64,000 nt of DNA from Pomphorhynchus laevis. Taxonomy: Eukaryota > Acanthocephala > Palaeacanthocephala > Echinorhynchida > Pomphorhynchidae. Under the pieces are notes generated by a model. That model searched no databases and was not told the origin of the DNA. It saw nothing but the letters and a program-made list of their open reading frames with translations. The translations under genes and the position numbers were made by a program. The stretch spans positions 186,001-250,000 of the forward strand of contig WNNJ02000360.1 of NCBI GenBank assembly GCA_012934845.2, read 5' to 3'. Shown in pieces: positions 22,736 to 34,654 of this stretch (position 1 is the first letter of the stretch; every line of letters begins with the position of its first letter).

Positions 22736-23290
22736 CGTACTATGTGAGCCAGTGCTTCTGCATGCCATACTAATAACAATATGAAGAAGATTGAATGCGT
22801 GGTCACCCCAGAAGGAAAAATTTACATATCGTGTTTCAGGACTATAGTGGCTAACAGATCCCTTATTATAACCCATCATTGCTGCATTATGGGAGCTTTT
22901 AATTGCCCATAGAAGGTTATTCGAGTCAAACAGCTATTGCACTATTATCTTATATTCATTTTTACGGTCGTCTTCAGTTAGGCAATATTTAAGCATCCTC
23001 AGGAATAATAACTGAGCAGCCGACATTTTATATTTAATTGGAGAAATAGAAGTGCACGGTGTGATAATGTTGATAACACCTTCTTTTCGGTATACCCTAG
23101 TAGTAGTTATATCATTGTAATGCATGCATTGTACGTCCCGGAAGAAAATAACACCATTTTATTTTACACATATGTTCCGTGTAATCCTCGGATCTGAGTT
23201 AGTTAGCATATCCAACACGTTCTCCTGGGAATGATGTGGTCCCTTGATACACATAAGCACGTCATCCACATATATACACCAGTATATGAG
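22736..23290 (-). mobile_element. Canonical Penelope-like RT fragment, inverted copy
   Basis: This is the inverse of 10690-11280, with the same blocks (YVDDVLMCIKG near 23260, TRVYRKEGV, LFLRMLKYCLTEDDRKNEY). It differs from the other copy by scattered substitutions. At 23290 it joins a short repeat of the 22590-22660 sequence. Confidence 0.65.
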
Positions 23291-23440
23291 ATTAAAGTTG
23301 TTTAATGAGATTTGGCACTTTTAATTGTTGAAGCACTTGTAATCGTTGTTGATGGATATTACGCACTCTTAAATCGGTGTAATCGATGTTATCGTTGAAG
23401 TAATCTTTGTGATCGATGTAATCGTTGTAATCGTTAAAAT
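23291..23440. repeat. Degenerate GTAATCGTTG-type tandem repeat
   Basis: The first 55 bases repeat part of 22590-22660 (AGTTGTTTAATGAGATTTGG against AGTTGTTGAATGAGATTTGG). They pass into loosely repeated 9- to 12-base units of the TAATCGTTG / GATGTAATCG kind. Confidence 0.55.
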
Positions 23441-24859
23441 TGTATATATATTATATTGTAAGAAATTTACAATACATATTTACAATATATATTGTTGACA
23501 ATTTTTTATCGTCAAAATTGAAAAATTGACGCTTTATTGAAAATTAAATTATTGAGTTTAAAAACTTTTTGACATTTTACAAATCATATATGACAATAAC
23601 TTATGTTAATTGCTAGTGCACAATATCAATACAACATTAATTGTATTTTCTGGTTGACAATATTTGACTTTTATTTTAAATTTTAATTTTAACTTGATTT
23701 AAATTGTATTAAATTGAATAACAATTAATTAATTGTATTAAATTTAATAATTAATATTTAATTATTAAATTTTGATATTATTTTTATTTTTATGCTTTTT
23801 TATTTTTTAATTATATTTAATTTGTTGGCTAAGTTAGCTGATTTGATCTTGAAACAAAAATTGAAATAGTTACATTTTCTATTATCAACCTATGAATGTA
23901 TCACATAATTTAAAATCTCAATTATATTTTTTTGTTGAAAAGCTGTTGTTTACGATTGCAATATATTCACTTACATAGTTGATTTCACAGATACTAAATA
24001 GAGTGACGTAAATGTCTTATCAAGACTGCTATATATTGCATTGTTATGTTTATGGTAATTGATTTTCGTACATGCAATTACAGGTTAGAATTTCCAAAAC
24101 CTCTTCAATACGATTTTATTTAAGAAATCAAAGTTAACAGTCACCAGCTATATTTTAGAAATCCAATTGATATGGTACCTTAAGTATTAACACTCCTAGT
24201 GATGATATTAGAAAATGATATTATTTATAATTATTGTGTTAACTATAGAAACCTTTATTTGATATTTGAATGGAAATATTAAGCATTGCATAAAAAAGTT
24301 TATAAAGAGAATATGGGAAATCTGTATTCGAACAGTTATTTTATCAATAGGTAATATTTTAATTTTGTAATATGTTTATTAAAAAGCATTCTAACAAATT
24401 AATTCATATTAATTTGTAGGATTTAATATGATTTTGAATGATTTTTTATAATATTAAAAATTATAATTTGTTAACTTTTTAATAAAAATTCATATTTATC
24501 TTTAACATAAGGTAAATATAAGGTTTGTAAGGTTTGTACCAGAAAACCTTACATTTACTATTTTCTGTTTGATGGTATTTTTATAGTAATCTAGTTAATA
24601 AAATATCATTTTATTTTTTTGGCGAAGCATTCCCGAGAATTCAAAATCTTGAATTTTATTTAAAATTTTCAGCTGTTCGTGCAGCCCTTTTCAATCTGAA
24701 ATTTATACATTAGATAAGCGTTAGAAATTAAATCAAACAAAATCATAACATTAAAACAAAGACTTGGGAACCCGGGATCATCTAACCCGTAGGAGAGTGT
24801 GATCGTCTTGGCACTTCCCTGGTATTATTCTTTATAATTCTATCAATATTTTGTGGAGG
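23441..24859. other. AT-rich region with Penelope scraps, no gene
   Basis: A partial terminal unit in plus orientation is visible at about 23640-23855 (ends AAGTTAGCTGATTTGATC). A scrap of the Naiad-like ORF C-terminus lies on the minus strand at about 24550-24597 (TTACTATTTTCTGTTTGATG). Nothing else is recognised. Confidence 0.5.
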
Positions 24860-25190
24860 GAGTTTTAAACTTTATTTAAATTTATTTATTTTCATCGTGT
24901 TGTTTGTATTTATAAATAAGGACTCTATTACTAGTCTTCGATGTAAATCTTTTTCCTTATGTAAGGTAATAGTCCTGTCAAATTGAACTATATGGTCGGT
25001 ATTTGTGATATGGCTGAAGATTGCGGAAGACGTGTCAAGTCGTTTCAAATAGTATTGCTGTTGATATATCCTTTTATTTATATCCTTTATAAATATTACA
25101 ACGTAAAACTGTCGCATAGATTTCGTAGTCATTTTAACAGAATAGTCTATTTGTTTTGATACCTTCAAAATATTGAAGAGTTGAATGCTT
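24860..25190 (-). mobile_element. Penelope-like GIY-YIG nuclease C-terminal remnant
   Basis: The frame 25168-24872 reads YYLKRLDTSSAIFSHITNTD, then HIVQFDRTITLHKEKDLHRR and LVIESLFINTNN. This fits the second half of the GIY-YIG domain at the C-terminus of canonical Penelope-like proteins (the S/H...H..DF...R..IES pattern). The GIY and YIG strands themselves are not seen. It differs from the N-terminal nuclease of the Naiad-like family. Confidence 0.55.
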
Positions 25191-25883
25191 GTTAAAGTTA
25201 TCAGATAAACATTTTATCTTTTCTATAATATACACTCAATGGTCAAAACGTTAAATTTGACATTAATGTTATTCTTAACTATTAACGAAATCAATATGAT
25301 TATTGCTTACTATAATTTACTCAAACATAGATAGGAACCGACACTAAATTGTTACATCTATGTGTTTTTTCTTTTACCAGTATTTTCTCTGACTTAAAAT
25401 ACCAGTATTTTCTTTAACGCTTTCTCTTCAATGATTCTACTGAACCTAGAAACGTTAACAAAGGGTTATTTTCGAAATTTATGTTCTTTTCGAAATCCAG
25501 CAACATATTCAGACAGGTTTGCTAGTTTTTTGGTTTTTTTGGAAGACCGTCTAAATTCCATATTTAGAACTTTATCAAAAGTTTCATTAAGTCCATGCGA
25601 CTCGCACATAAAAATAGTTAATCGTAAATATCATATTCATACAGAAATGTGCATTTTAAAATCAGTAATTAAAGAATTTAATTATTAATTTTATTATTTA
25701 ATTATTAAATTTTGATTTAGCATTATTATGTTTTGTTTATTTTATAATTATATAACAATACGTAGACTCAGTTAGCTGATTTAATTCTATTATTTTATTA
25801 TTTAATTACTTTATTCGACGCTTTCTCTTTAAGGATTTCATACTAACCGAATAACGTTGGCAAAGGCTTTATTCAAAATTTCT
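25191..25883. other. AT-rich spacer with one small open frame and a repeat end
   Basis: An 85-codon open frame at 25431-25688 (+) has no recognisable domain and merges into a repeat end, so it is not called a gene. The 3' half of a Naiad-like terminal unit runs from about 25680 to 25785, ending ACGTAGACTCAGTTAGCTGA. Confidence 0.5.
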
Positions 25884-28380
25884 CTAAATAAAAGCGCATA
25901 GCAATAATAACAACAAATTCTTAACAAGAAAAAGATAAAGGTACACAAGATTTTTCATGTTAACCAACGGTACCATTGTCGGGTCGTGGAGGCAGACTAC
26001 GAACCAAACTACTCTAGAAATCGCGAACCTGTAGGACAGATAAAAGTTATCTTTTAAATAGCCCAACGCGTTCTTCGGCTACTTTCGAGATTTGATCTCT
26101 TCATCGTTACCGAGGTCTACTTCGAGGTTTCTTTCCAGAGAGTCCGACATGTAAAACCCTCAGAGGAAGGCTATCCTTAGGCATTCTCTGAACGTTTGCT
26201 AGCCACCTCAACTGACTTTCTTCGAAGTGAATAATCAGCGACCTTACTCCGAGTTAATCTCGGATGGTCGAATTTTTGACCTTATATCTAAGGCTAAGAC
26301 GGGTGGGCTATACTGCGAAGAAACCTTAATTTGGTCATCTGTATTCGAGATACTATCCTTTTAGTCATAACCCAAAACTCATTACCAAAGTAAAATATAG
26401 GAACGAAAATTGTGCGGTAAACCGAAAGCTTCGCCCGTAGTTTCAACTTGCGCTTCACCACGACAGACATGTACAAAGAACGCATTGTTACGTTAGCTAA
26501 ACCGATCTGCTTCTCAATATCCCTTATGTTCTTGCCGTCATTCGAGAACAATACTTCAATATATTTGAAGTCATCCACATCAGGAATAACCTTTTCCCCG
26601 ATCCGGTTGGCATTGACACCTGAATCCGAGACGAACACATAGAGACCGTCTAGGAGGTACTAACAAACATACTTGCAGCTTCGCATTCCATCGTCAATCT
26701 ATCTAGTAGTCAATGTCCTTAGGACAAGAAACCAACAAAACAATGTCATCAACAGAAAGCAGAGATATCTTAATGAAAGCGAACTGAAGACCGACATGTG
26801 ATTGAACAGCCCGTCTCGTAATTTTGTCTATGTAAACAAGAAATTAAAGTAGAGACAAAAGATAACCTTGACGAAGCCCAACACCTACTGGAAATGATGC
26901 AGACTTCCTACCTAGAACAAGAACACAACTCATACTTTGTTCATAAATATAAGCCACAGCAACCCGAAGATAGCGTGGTACTCCTTAATCCCTTAGTACC
27001 TCCAAAAAGTTCTCTCATGGAACTCGCTCGATCGCCTTCTCACATATAGACAGGTTAAGCAAACTTCCAAGGCCGTTTGATGATAGTGGAGAGATAATAG
27101 CTGATCTGTAGTTCTACGATCTTGACGAAATCCGCCTTGTTCCTCTTGCGACTATACCTATACTATTATAGCAAATAACTTACCTGTATGGCTAAGAAGG
27201 GTGATGCCTTCTTAGCCATAGAACACACTCATCAGTCATCTTTCTTAAAGATCGCTACCACCACCAAGTTCGCCACTCATTAAGAACATTACACATCTTT
27301 AATGCAACGTTGAATATCCGTGCTAGCCACTTCATGCCTACAACGTCGAAAGCCTGTAAAGCTTCAGATCCAATGTGATCTACCCCGAAAGACTGGCCAT
27401 TACGATGCTGTTTAACAACATAATGATCTCTTCAAGAAGATGAGTTCTTCCATTGGTTCCAAAGGCTCTAATTCTACAAGAAAAGCATATCCACAGAATA
27501 AAATCGACTTCTAACATGTTTTTTTCCAACAACTAAGAATTTCTTCAATGTCCGACAACATAGAACTTCTCTTGTCATATACAGTTTTAGAAATTTTCCG
27601 CTTTCCAACACAAAGGTTATTGATCGTACTCCGAAACATCTTCGAAGCTGAACTCTAATCAAGTTCTAAGCGATCTTCAAATTTCTCCCATGCGTTTCTT
27701 CGCTTCGGTAATTGCTTAAACTAAAGCTCAATTGCCCCTCGGTACTTATCTACAGCTTCTGCTGATTTATCAGACAAAGTTGCCTTATAAATTAGCTTCT
27801 TCTGCTGAACGAAATCTCTAACTGTTGGTGTCCACCAAGCAGTAGAGGATAACCTCCGCGACAAGCACCTAGGGCCTTAGAGCAAAACATTTTACAGTTG
27901 CTTTTGCAAGCGATGATATGAAGATCATTCATGTTCAATGTTCTTTACCTCTTCTGGCAACCAAGAAAAATCCTGTGGATGTAGCCAAGATAAACGTTCG
28001 TTGGCAGTAACATCTACTGGACGCTCCCAGCGCGCCCTCACACAACATTTGGATTTACCAGGCTTGTCTAGCAGCCGAAATTGCCATCAAAGCTTACTAA
28101 CAACAAGGTAGTTATCGGTTGACTGCTTAGTTCTTCTCCACACGAGTGTCCAGAACATAGCTTCGCATATCAGATGACACGATTACAAAATCGATCATCG
28201 ATCTTTGACTGATAGAATCATGATGTCATGTGCATCAATGGATCACCTTATGTTCAAAGATGGTGTTGATTATGCACAAATTGTTACGAGAGCAAAAATG
28301 AAATAATTCAACACCACTCGCATTTATATGGGAGAGTCCGCTTCTCCCCAACATTCTATTGATGCATTTTGAATTATTAA
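25884..28380 (-). mobile_element. LINE-B (endonuclease-RT LINE), heavily decayed
   Basis: The endonuclease end lies near 28300 (ELFHFCSRNNLCI-like), the RT in shifting frames through 26700-27700, and the C-terminus at 26638-26294. The last reads VDDFKYIEVLFSNDGKNIRD, IEKQIGLANVTMRSLYMSVV, VKRKLKLRAKLSVYRTIFVP and FGNEFWVMTKR. These wordings are typical of RTE-like EN-RT LINEs (FKYLG, IGLA, VKR.L, ELWVMT). The tail near 26200 reads EESQLRWLANVQRMPK. Many stops are present. Two more pieces of this family lie at 28400-29200 and 34655-36350. Confidence 0.65.
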
Positions 28381-28399
28381 TGTCTTTTGTTATGTGTTT

Positions 28400-29200
28400 T
28401 GATCTTCAGTTCGGTTACATCAAGATACCATCTCTGCTTTTTGCAGATGTTGTTGTCTTATTAGCTTCTTGTCCTTAGGACTTACAATGCCTACTAGATG
28501 GATTTACTATGGAATGCGAAGCAGCAGGGACGCTGGTTTGAACCTTCAAGACTGTCTCCGTGTTTTTGTCAAGGGTTCAGGTGGCAATGTAAACCTGGAT
28601 TGGGAAAAAGTTATTCATGACGTAGAGGACTTCAAGTATCTTGAAGTATTGTTCTCGCGGGACGACAGAAACACCAGAGAGATTGAGAATCGGATATGTT
28701 TAGCTAACGTAGCAATGTGTTCTTTGTACATGTCTGTCGTGGTGAAGCGGGTGTTGGGAAAAACGGGCGAAGCTTTCGGGTTACTGCCCAATTTTTGTTC
28801 CTATATTATACTATGGTCATGAGCTTTGTGTTATGATCGAAAAGATAATAACTTGAATACAGGTGCCCGACACGAAGTTCCTTCGCAGAGTGGACAGTCT
28901 TACTTAGCCTTAGAGATAAGGTTAAAAATCCTGCAATCAGTTATTGACTCGGAGTAAAGTCGATGCTTCTCTACATCGAAGAAAGTCAGTTGAGGTGGCT
29001 AGAAAACGTTCTGAGAATGTTTAGGGATATCCTTCCTCTGAGGGTTTTCCCGGTTGGACTCTTTGCTAGAGACCTCAAGATAGACCTCAGTAACGGTGAA
29101 GAGATCAAATCTTGAAACTGACCAAAGAACGCGTAAGGCTATTTAAAAGAGAATTCTGATCAGTCGTCTAGGATCACGATGTCTGGAGTAGTTTGGTTCG
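28400..29200 (+). mobile_element. LINE-B 3' fragment, head-to-head with the previous copy
   Basis: It begins within the RT (LQFGYIKIPSLLFADVVVLL, the AD-D palm block as ADVV) at about 28410. It continues with VEDFKYLEVLFSRDDRN, IENRICLANVAMCSLYMSVV and VKRVLGK (28469-28822) and fades through the QLRWLENVLRMFRD tail near 29010. It lies in the opposite direction to 25884-28380, with the two copies meeting near 28390. Confidence 0.6.
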
Positions 29201-29259
29201 TATTCTGCCTCCACCACCCGCCACCCGTACCAGTGGTTGACAAGAAAAATCTTGTGCAC

Positions 29260-29345
29260 TTCTATTTTTATCATTTTCTTGTCAACAAATGTAGCGTATT
29301 GCTACATTTGCTACATCAAACGTATTGCTACAATGTAGCGTATTG
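29260..29345. repeat. Short local repeat (GTAGCGTATTGCTACA)
   Basis: The motif ACGTATTGCTACA / TAGCGTATTGCTA recurs three times within 60 bases, partly as self-complementary GTAGC...GCTAC. Confidence 0.5.
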
Positions 29346-29698
29346 CTATAATTGGGCTACTATTACCTCCCATTGGAACATATTGTATTTGTCTAAATAT
29401 AGATGGCCCTACCTTTAAATAATTTTGATTTATTAAAATATTTAAGGATTCTAATAATTCAATTTTATCCATATATTTATATTTACTTGATGGTTTAATT
29501 CTTGTAAGATATGCATTATAGTTATTATATCATATATATGTATATCTTTTTCCGAATATAAGATTAATTAATTTTTCTGATGCATCTTCAATATCTGCTA
29601 AATCTAGATTTGTATAAAAGTACTCAAGTGGTACGTATTTATATTCTGAAAATTTATTGCTTTTGTGTGTTCTAAAAATTCTTTTATAGAATTAATAC
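29346..29698 (-). mobile_element. Naiad-like Penelope RT fragment
   Basis: On the minus strand this matches the RT palm of the 51.6-54.2 kb ORF. It runs from just before the motif A block to PMGG-like and SSPI-like wording (here the PxGGNSSPI region near 29350-29380). It has diverged by a few percent and contains small changes. A terminal-repeat unit of the same family sits directly against it at 29699. Confidence 0.7.
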
Positions 29699-30065
29699 TG
29701 ATTAAATCAGCTAACTGAGTCTACGTAATGTAATATAATTATAAAATAAACAGAACATAACAATGCTAAATCAAAATTTAATAATTAAATAATAAAATTA
29801 ATAATTGTTTTTAGATTTTCTATAATTTAAATCAAGTTAAAAAATAAAAATAAAAATAAAAAATAAAATTTAAAATAAACGTCATTTTTATGAATTGACT
29901 AATAAATAACAGACGTTGTATCAGAATAAGAATTAGAGGTCATCAGGAGGAACTACTATGCTATCAGGTTTCGGCCCCTAACTCCTCTACCCAACATAGC
30001 AGCGGGGCCAAATAGTGCCTCTACCCAACATAGCAGCGGGGCCAAACAGCGGGGCGAAATAGTGT
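29699..30065 (-). repeat. Naiad-like terminal repeat (solo), minus orientation
   Basis: A nearly complete copy of the family terminal unit starts with AATCAGCTAACTGAGTCTAC and runs through AACAGACGTTGTATCAGAAT and GGTCATCAGGAGGAACT to ACATAGCAGCGGGGCCAAA. The GCAGCGGGGCCAAATAGTG end is partly duplicated at 29990-30060. Confidence 0.8.
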
Positions 30066-30731
30066 TTTATACCCGTATATACCTTTATAATTTAGTATAT
30101 ATCTAAATTAGTTTAATAATTGAAATATTCATTAAATAAAGGTAGCTTATCAGCTAGAAGATTGCACTTCTCGATAAATCAGATCAGCTAACTGAGTCTA
30201 CGTATTTAAATAAAAATAAATTACTATAAAATTTAAATAAAAAATAAATATATATAAAAATTAAAAATAAATGTAAATAAATTTAAAATAAATATATATT
30301 AAATAAAATATTTAATATATATTAAATATTTATAATATTTATAATAATATTATAATAATATTTATTATATTTATTAAATAAGAAATTTATGTTAAATATA
30401 TAAAAATAAAAATATTTTTTTGAAAAAATACGACATTAGAGAAACACCATATTTTATTTTTTTTCTATTGCTAAACGATTTTTACGGTCAAAAACATAAT
30501 TTTGTATATAGTTTATTGATTTAAAGATTTATAATGTGCTTTGATATTATTTATTTGATATTACACGGCTACGATATTAGTTTCTAATCAATTAGAATGT
30601 TGAATGTAAATACGTTATTTTTGAAATGTTTTACTGCTTAATATTTATTAATTATTATTAATTATTACAAAATAATTAGTTATGTTTACTCAGTAATATT
30701 TTATTTTTATTATTCATAATGTTTAATTTAC

Positions 30732-31678
30732 GTATCTAATATATAATTTACTTATTAACAATGAATAATTTATAATTATTTAACTTTATTTTTATTTATA
30801 TATAGTATAAAATTCGTAGAATCAGTTAGCTGATTTGATTTATTAAATTTATATGATACAAATTATATTTAGAAAGTCTTTTGCACAATCTGTTACAGTT
30901 TAGATATTTATGATTCATAAATATTTATGATTTAGAAAATTTTCAAATTAAGTATTTGCAATCGAAGGAATTATTCTCGTTTCCAACTACATACACATTT
31001 GACATTGGCAAAGTAGAAATTACTTCATTCCCCAAATGTTTACAAGTGGCTTTACAATTACCTTAAGTGTTTAACGGACCCATTACACATTCGCTTACTC
31101 TTGTAGCAAACAATGTAGATTAAATTTATGCTCCAGTTATCAGTTGATGACTCATTTACCGTGCTCACCTTATCCAAGATTTAGCAAAGTCAAATAATTC
31201 TTTATGTTTACAGCAGAACAAGTTCTGATGGTGTTTCTTAAATTACAAGTCGTAAGTTTTTTTTATTAAATGAGTAGCTATTTGTATGAATTATCTTTAT
31301 AAATTATAAATAAATACTTGACGTGCATTAATTTAGAAAAAATAAAAGTATTTCTGATTGATGCTTGTAGATCATTATTAGCACAACGTAAGCAAATGAT
31401 CTATTATGCTGTATTAATTGTTTTTACTGACAAGTTAGTAAAAACGTATAAGTTAGATAATTATCTAACAAGTTAGATAATTTACGTATCTAATATATAA
31501 TTTACTTATTAACAATGAATAATTTATAATTATTTAACTTTATTTTTATTTATATATAGTATAAAATTCGTAGAATCAGTTAGCTGATTTGAGTTATTAA
31601 ATTTATATGATACAAATTATATTTAGAAAGTCTTTTGCACAATCTGTTACAGTTTAGATATTTATGATTCATAATGTT
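30732..31678. repeat. Direct duplication of about 195 bp
   Basis: The stretches 30732-30925 and 31484-31678 are almost identical. Each begins ACGTATCTAATATATAATTT, contains GTAGAATCAGTTAGCTGATT, and ends TTTAGATATTTATGATTCAT. About 560 bp separate them. Each includes a diverged Naiad-like terminal motif. Confidence 0.85.
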
Positions 31679-32038
31679 TATTTTACGTATATATATTTTA
31701 ATTATTAACAATAAATAATTTATTATTTATAATTATCATTATTATTTTTATTTATTTTTATATTTCTATTAAATACACATACTCAGTTAGCTGATTTGAT
31801 ATATGTAAATCTATTTTTAAATATCAGGTTTATTAATTTGTCTAACGCTTATTTAATATCTGCTAAATCTAAATTTGTATAAAGGGTAATAAAATCATAA
31901 GATATCAATTTTTATGAATTGACTAATAAATAATAGACGATGTATCATAATGATGATTCGAGGTCATCAGGAAGAAATAATCATCAAAAATAGCAGTTTT
32001 GATTATTTTGGCATCACTGTACACTGCAATCGAGTAGG

Positions 32039-32068
32039 TGGACCTCATCAGCAGTGATGAGGTCCACC
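32039..32068. repeat. Perfect short palindrome
   Basis: The arms GTGGACCTCATCA and TGATGAGGTCCAC are perfect inverted repeats around three or four bases. In the GC-poor surroundings this stands out as a stable hairpin or a protein-binding palindrome. Its role is unknown. Confidence 0.7.
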
Positions 32069-32785
32069 CACACTAATTATACAAAAATACATCTTATTTT
32101 TTATTATTTTGGATTGCAACTCAACTACTGTCGAATGTTATTTCTTCACAAAAATCAGATTGTAAATGTATGTCGACTTTGTTAATTGAATGCTCTTCAT
32201 TTGTTGTTTCATACAATAATTTAGTAAGATGTTTGTCGCAACATCTTAATAAACATAAAATTGATTTATTCATAAATTGATCGTGCTCAAAGTGCTTTTC
32301 AAATTAAACTAAGCAACAATTACAATTTCATTTAGTGAGCATTTAATTTTAGTCTAAGCAACTGATAATTGAATGCTTAATAGGAAATGTGTCTATATTA
32401 ATTCCTTATTTATCCGAATGATAAACACATTCCTTTAAAACATATAATGACGTTACGTAATAGAAATTACCATATTTGAGAATACAGAGTAGATGAGATG
32501 AAGAAACGTATCTATACTTATATAGAAACTGCGAAACATGTTGACTTTATTAAACAGGTCATGTTAACTGCAATTTTTTAAGTTGCTTGAACATTTTTTC
32601 TATTTCCTTTTTCTTTATAGAGGAGAACAGACAGAGTAAACAATTTACTGACATTTTGATTATTTTTAGAACAAAGATAATAATTTCTAAGAACATCGCC
32701 AATTCTAATAAAGCAGCATTTACTATCGTCTATTAATAGAAGAATTCAGTCATATTGACAAATATTATAACGCTGACGTTCTCCG

Positions 32786-33640
32786 ATGGCATTGCTTGCT
32801 CATACGAAGTTTGCTCGAGATTTGCTAGGTATAAAAAGTTTTCTTGGAATTTCTCCTGCTGACCACCTTGACCCATTCTATTCTATGGCGGATAGCAGCC
32901 TAATATGTTCGGGTGATAAGCTCCTAGATGATAAGCTTATTTTTATAAAGCCATCAAAGCACCCGGATAATAATCCAAATACATTGTTTTATCAGACTAC
33001 TTTAAATTTGTTTGGATTTCAAGCACAAGATATCAAACTTAAACTCACCAAGTCATATATGTACATACATGCTAGTAGAAAACATGAACCGGAGAAGAAT
33101 AACTACTTAAAGCTAGAATATAATCGTAAGCTGAAAATACCGAAAAATGTATCAATTTCTAACGCACTCATATATTTTACAAGAGATCAACATTTGGTTA
33201 TCAAATTACCTGTTGATAACGGAGTTGGTCAAGGTATTGATTATCCTGTTTCGTTTTTTAATATAACTGCATTTCATAAAAGATTAAACAAAGTAATACG
33301 CTCACGAGTATTAAGCGATGTAAGAAAGAACACGAATGGCGACGGTATCGATGAATCTCACTCGACCATAAGTGTTACATTAAATATTCCAGAAAACATG
33401 AAAGATAACATTAGCGTATTAATGGATAAAAACACTCTAATTATTAAAGGAACATCTGATCAAAAACATGAAAAGAAAAAATCTAACGGAAATTGTTATT
33501 CAGATTATTATAGATCGATGAAACTACCAAGCTTTATTGATTGCAGTAAATTTAAATGGAATCGAGTAGGAGAAAATCTTATTATCACCCTACAAATGAA
33601 AGACTCAAATAAAACAACATTACCGCTGCAGCAGCAGTAG
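32786..33640 (+). CDS. Small heat shock protein with two alpha-crystallin domains
   Basis: The 284-residue protein is intronless with an in-frame TGA just upstream of its ATG, so the start is secure. Two alpha-crystallin (HSP20) domains lie in tandem. The first is at about residues 62-142 (TLFYQTTLNLFGF, LKLEYNRKLKIPKNVSI, DQHLVIKLPV). The second is at about 192-275 (STISVTLNIPENM, NTLIIKG, SDYYRSMKLPSFIDC, GENLIITLQM). The two closing strands correspond to the usual DG(V/N)L beta-strand. Such proteins are ATP-independent holdases that bind unfolding client proteins. Most animal sHSPs have one domain; double-domain forms are known from flatworms (p40/Tsp36 type). The domains have drifted far from each other. 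An AATAAA at 33791 may serve as its polyadenylation signal. Confidence 0.8.
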   Translation: MALLAHTKFARDLLGIKSFLGISPADHLDPFYSMADSSLICSGDKLLDDKLIFIKPSKHPDNNPNTLFYQTTLNLFGFQAQDIKLKLTKSYMYIHASRKHEPEKNNYLKLEYNRKLKIPKNVSISNALIYFTRDQHLVIKLPVDNGVGQGIDYPVSFFNITAFHKRLNKVIRSRVLSDVRKNTNGDGIDESHSTISVTLNIPENMKDNISVLMDKNTLIIKGTSDQKHEKKKSNGNCYSDYYRSMKLPSFIDCSKFKWNRVGENLIITLQMKDSNKTTLPLQQQ

Positions 33641-34654
33641 TCACCAAATCCGAGTAGATTGATGACTAAGTATTTGAACAAGAAATGGTATTCATAAAGT
33701 TTTTAACATCAACTTTCAAGCGCACCTCTCCAGCTTTATTTTACAAATTCATTTTATAATTTTATCAATTAATATCCTCATGTGTGTACAAATAAAAAAA
33801 TATAAGGCTACATATTTAAATATTAAATTTTTATTTATTAAATATCTCAATTTTAAAGTATTCTATATTAATCTTTCAATTTGAAATATTAATTTATTCT
33901 TTTAGAATTTTTGAACACAAATCTATTTAAATACCATAAACTGATAATGTTAACAACAGCTAGCAAAATATACAAATAAATTAGTGTTTATTGATTGTGC
34001 TCCATAATTACAAAATTACAATATTTACATTTTTATATTTATTTATATAGTTAAGGATTACTTTCTTGTCAAATTTTATTATATACATTGAGGTGAAGTA
34101 TAGGTACGAGAAACATACTTTATCAAAATTAGACAAGCTTTCAACTGTTATGCACTCTTTAAGTCTAATAGAAGTAAGATATATCAACGTAGCACTCTCT
34201 AAGTACAAGAAATGCAAAAGAATCCAGCATCGATATCACAACCACAGAACCTAGGATAAGTTTTAGATTTAAGTTGAATATGTCATCTGGTATTGAATTT
34301 ATTTGAGCTGATATGAATATTGACTCTTTAATAGCCTTCTAGGCTAATTAAAGTATATTTGTATATATTTGTAAAGTATATTTGTATTTCCTTAAATACA
34401 AATATACTATGAATCTTCAAAATTAATATTATGACCAGTATTAAAAGGTTATCAACGATAATAATATAAGATCGTATTTATGCAAATTTTCGACATTAAA
34501 CAAATATCATTATCAAGCATTTAGAAAAAAAACAAAATAAAACCTAAAAATAACTAGCTCAGGACCACGGTTCGTAAAATCTGTAGACAGCTTATAACCT
34601 TTCCCCTAAGGTTATCAATTATTATTAATATACTGATAGATAGATATACCATAA
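33641..34654. other. AT-rich 3' flank of the heat shock gene
   Basis: It contains a likely polyadenylation signal (AATAAA, 33791-33796). It also contains an imperfect repeat/inverted repeat of AAGTATATTTGTAT and ATACAAATATAC at about 34350-34411. No further gene is seen. Confidence 0.55.

Larger units (their letters stand above)
30066..32780. other. AT-rich intergenic region upstream of the heat shock gene
   Basis: No gene is seen. It holds several partial terminal-unit ends (about 30175, 30817, 31567, 31783 in plus or minus orientation, and 31890-31990, minus). It also holds a direct duplication and a perfect palindrome, both listed separately. The last 400 bases before 32786 should contain the promoter of the heat shock gene; no clear TATA or heat-shock element cluster was identified by eye. 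Confidence 0.55.

Noticed and set aside
24760-24835. tRNA-like wording on the minus strand (CCCGGGTTCCCAAGTC)
   Set aside because: No full cloverleaf can be formed and the B-box match is poor. It could be an old tRNA-derived SINE relic, but the evidence is too thin.
25431-25688. 85-codon open frame as a host gene
   Set aside because: It runs into a terminal-repeat end at its 3' side and has no recognisable domain.
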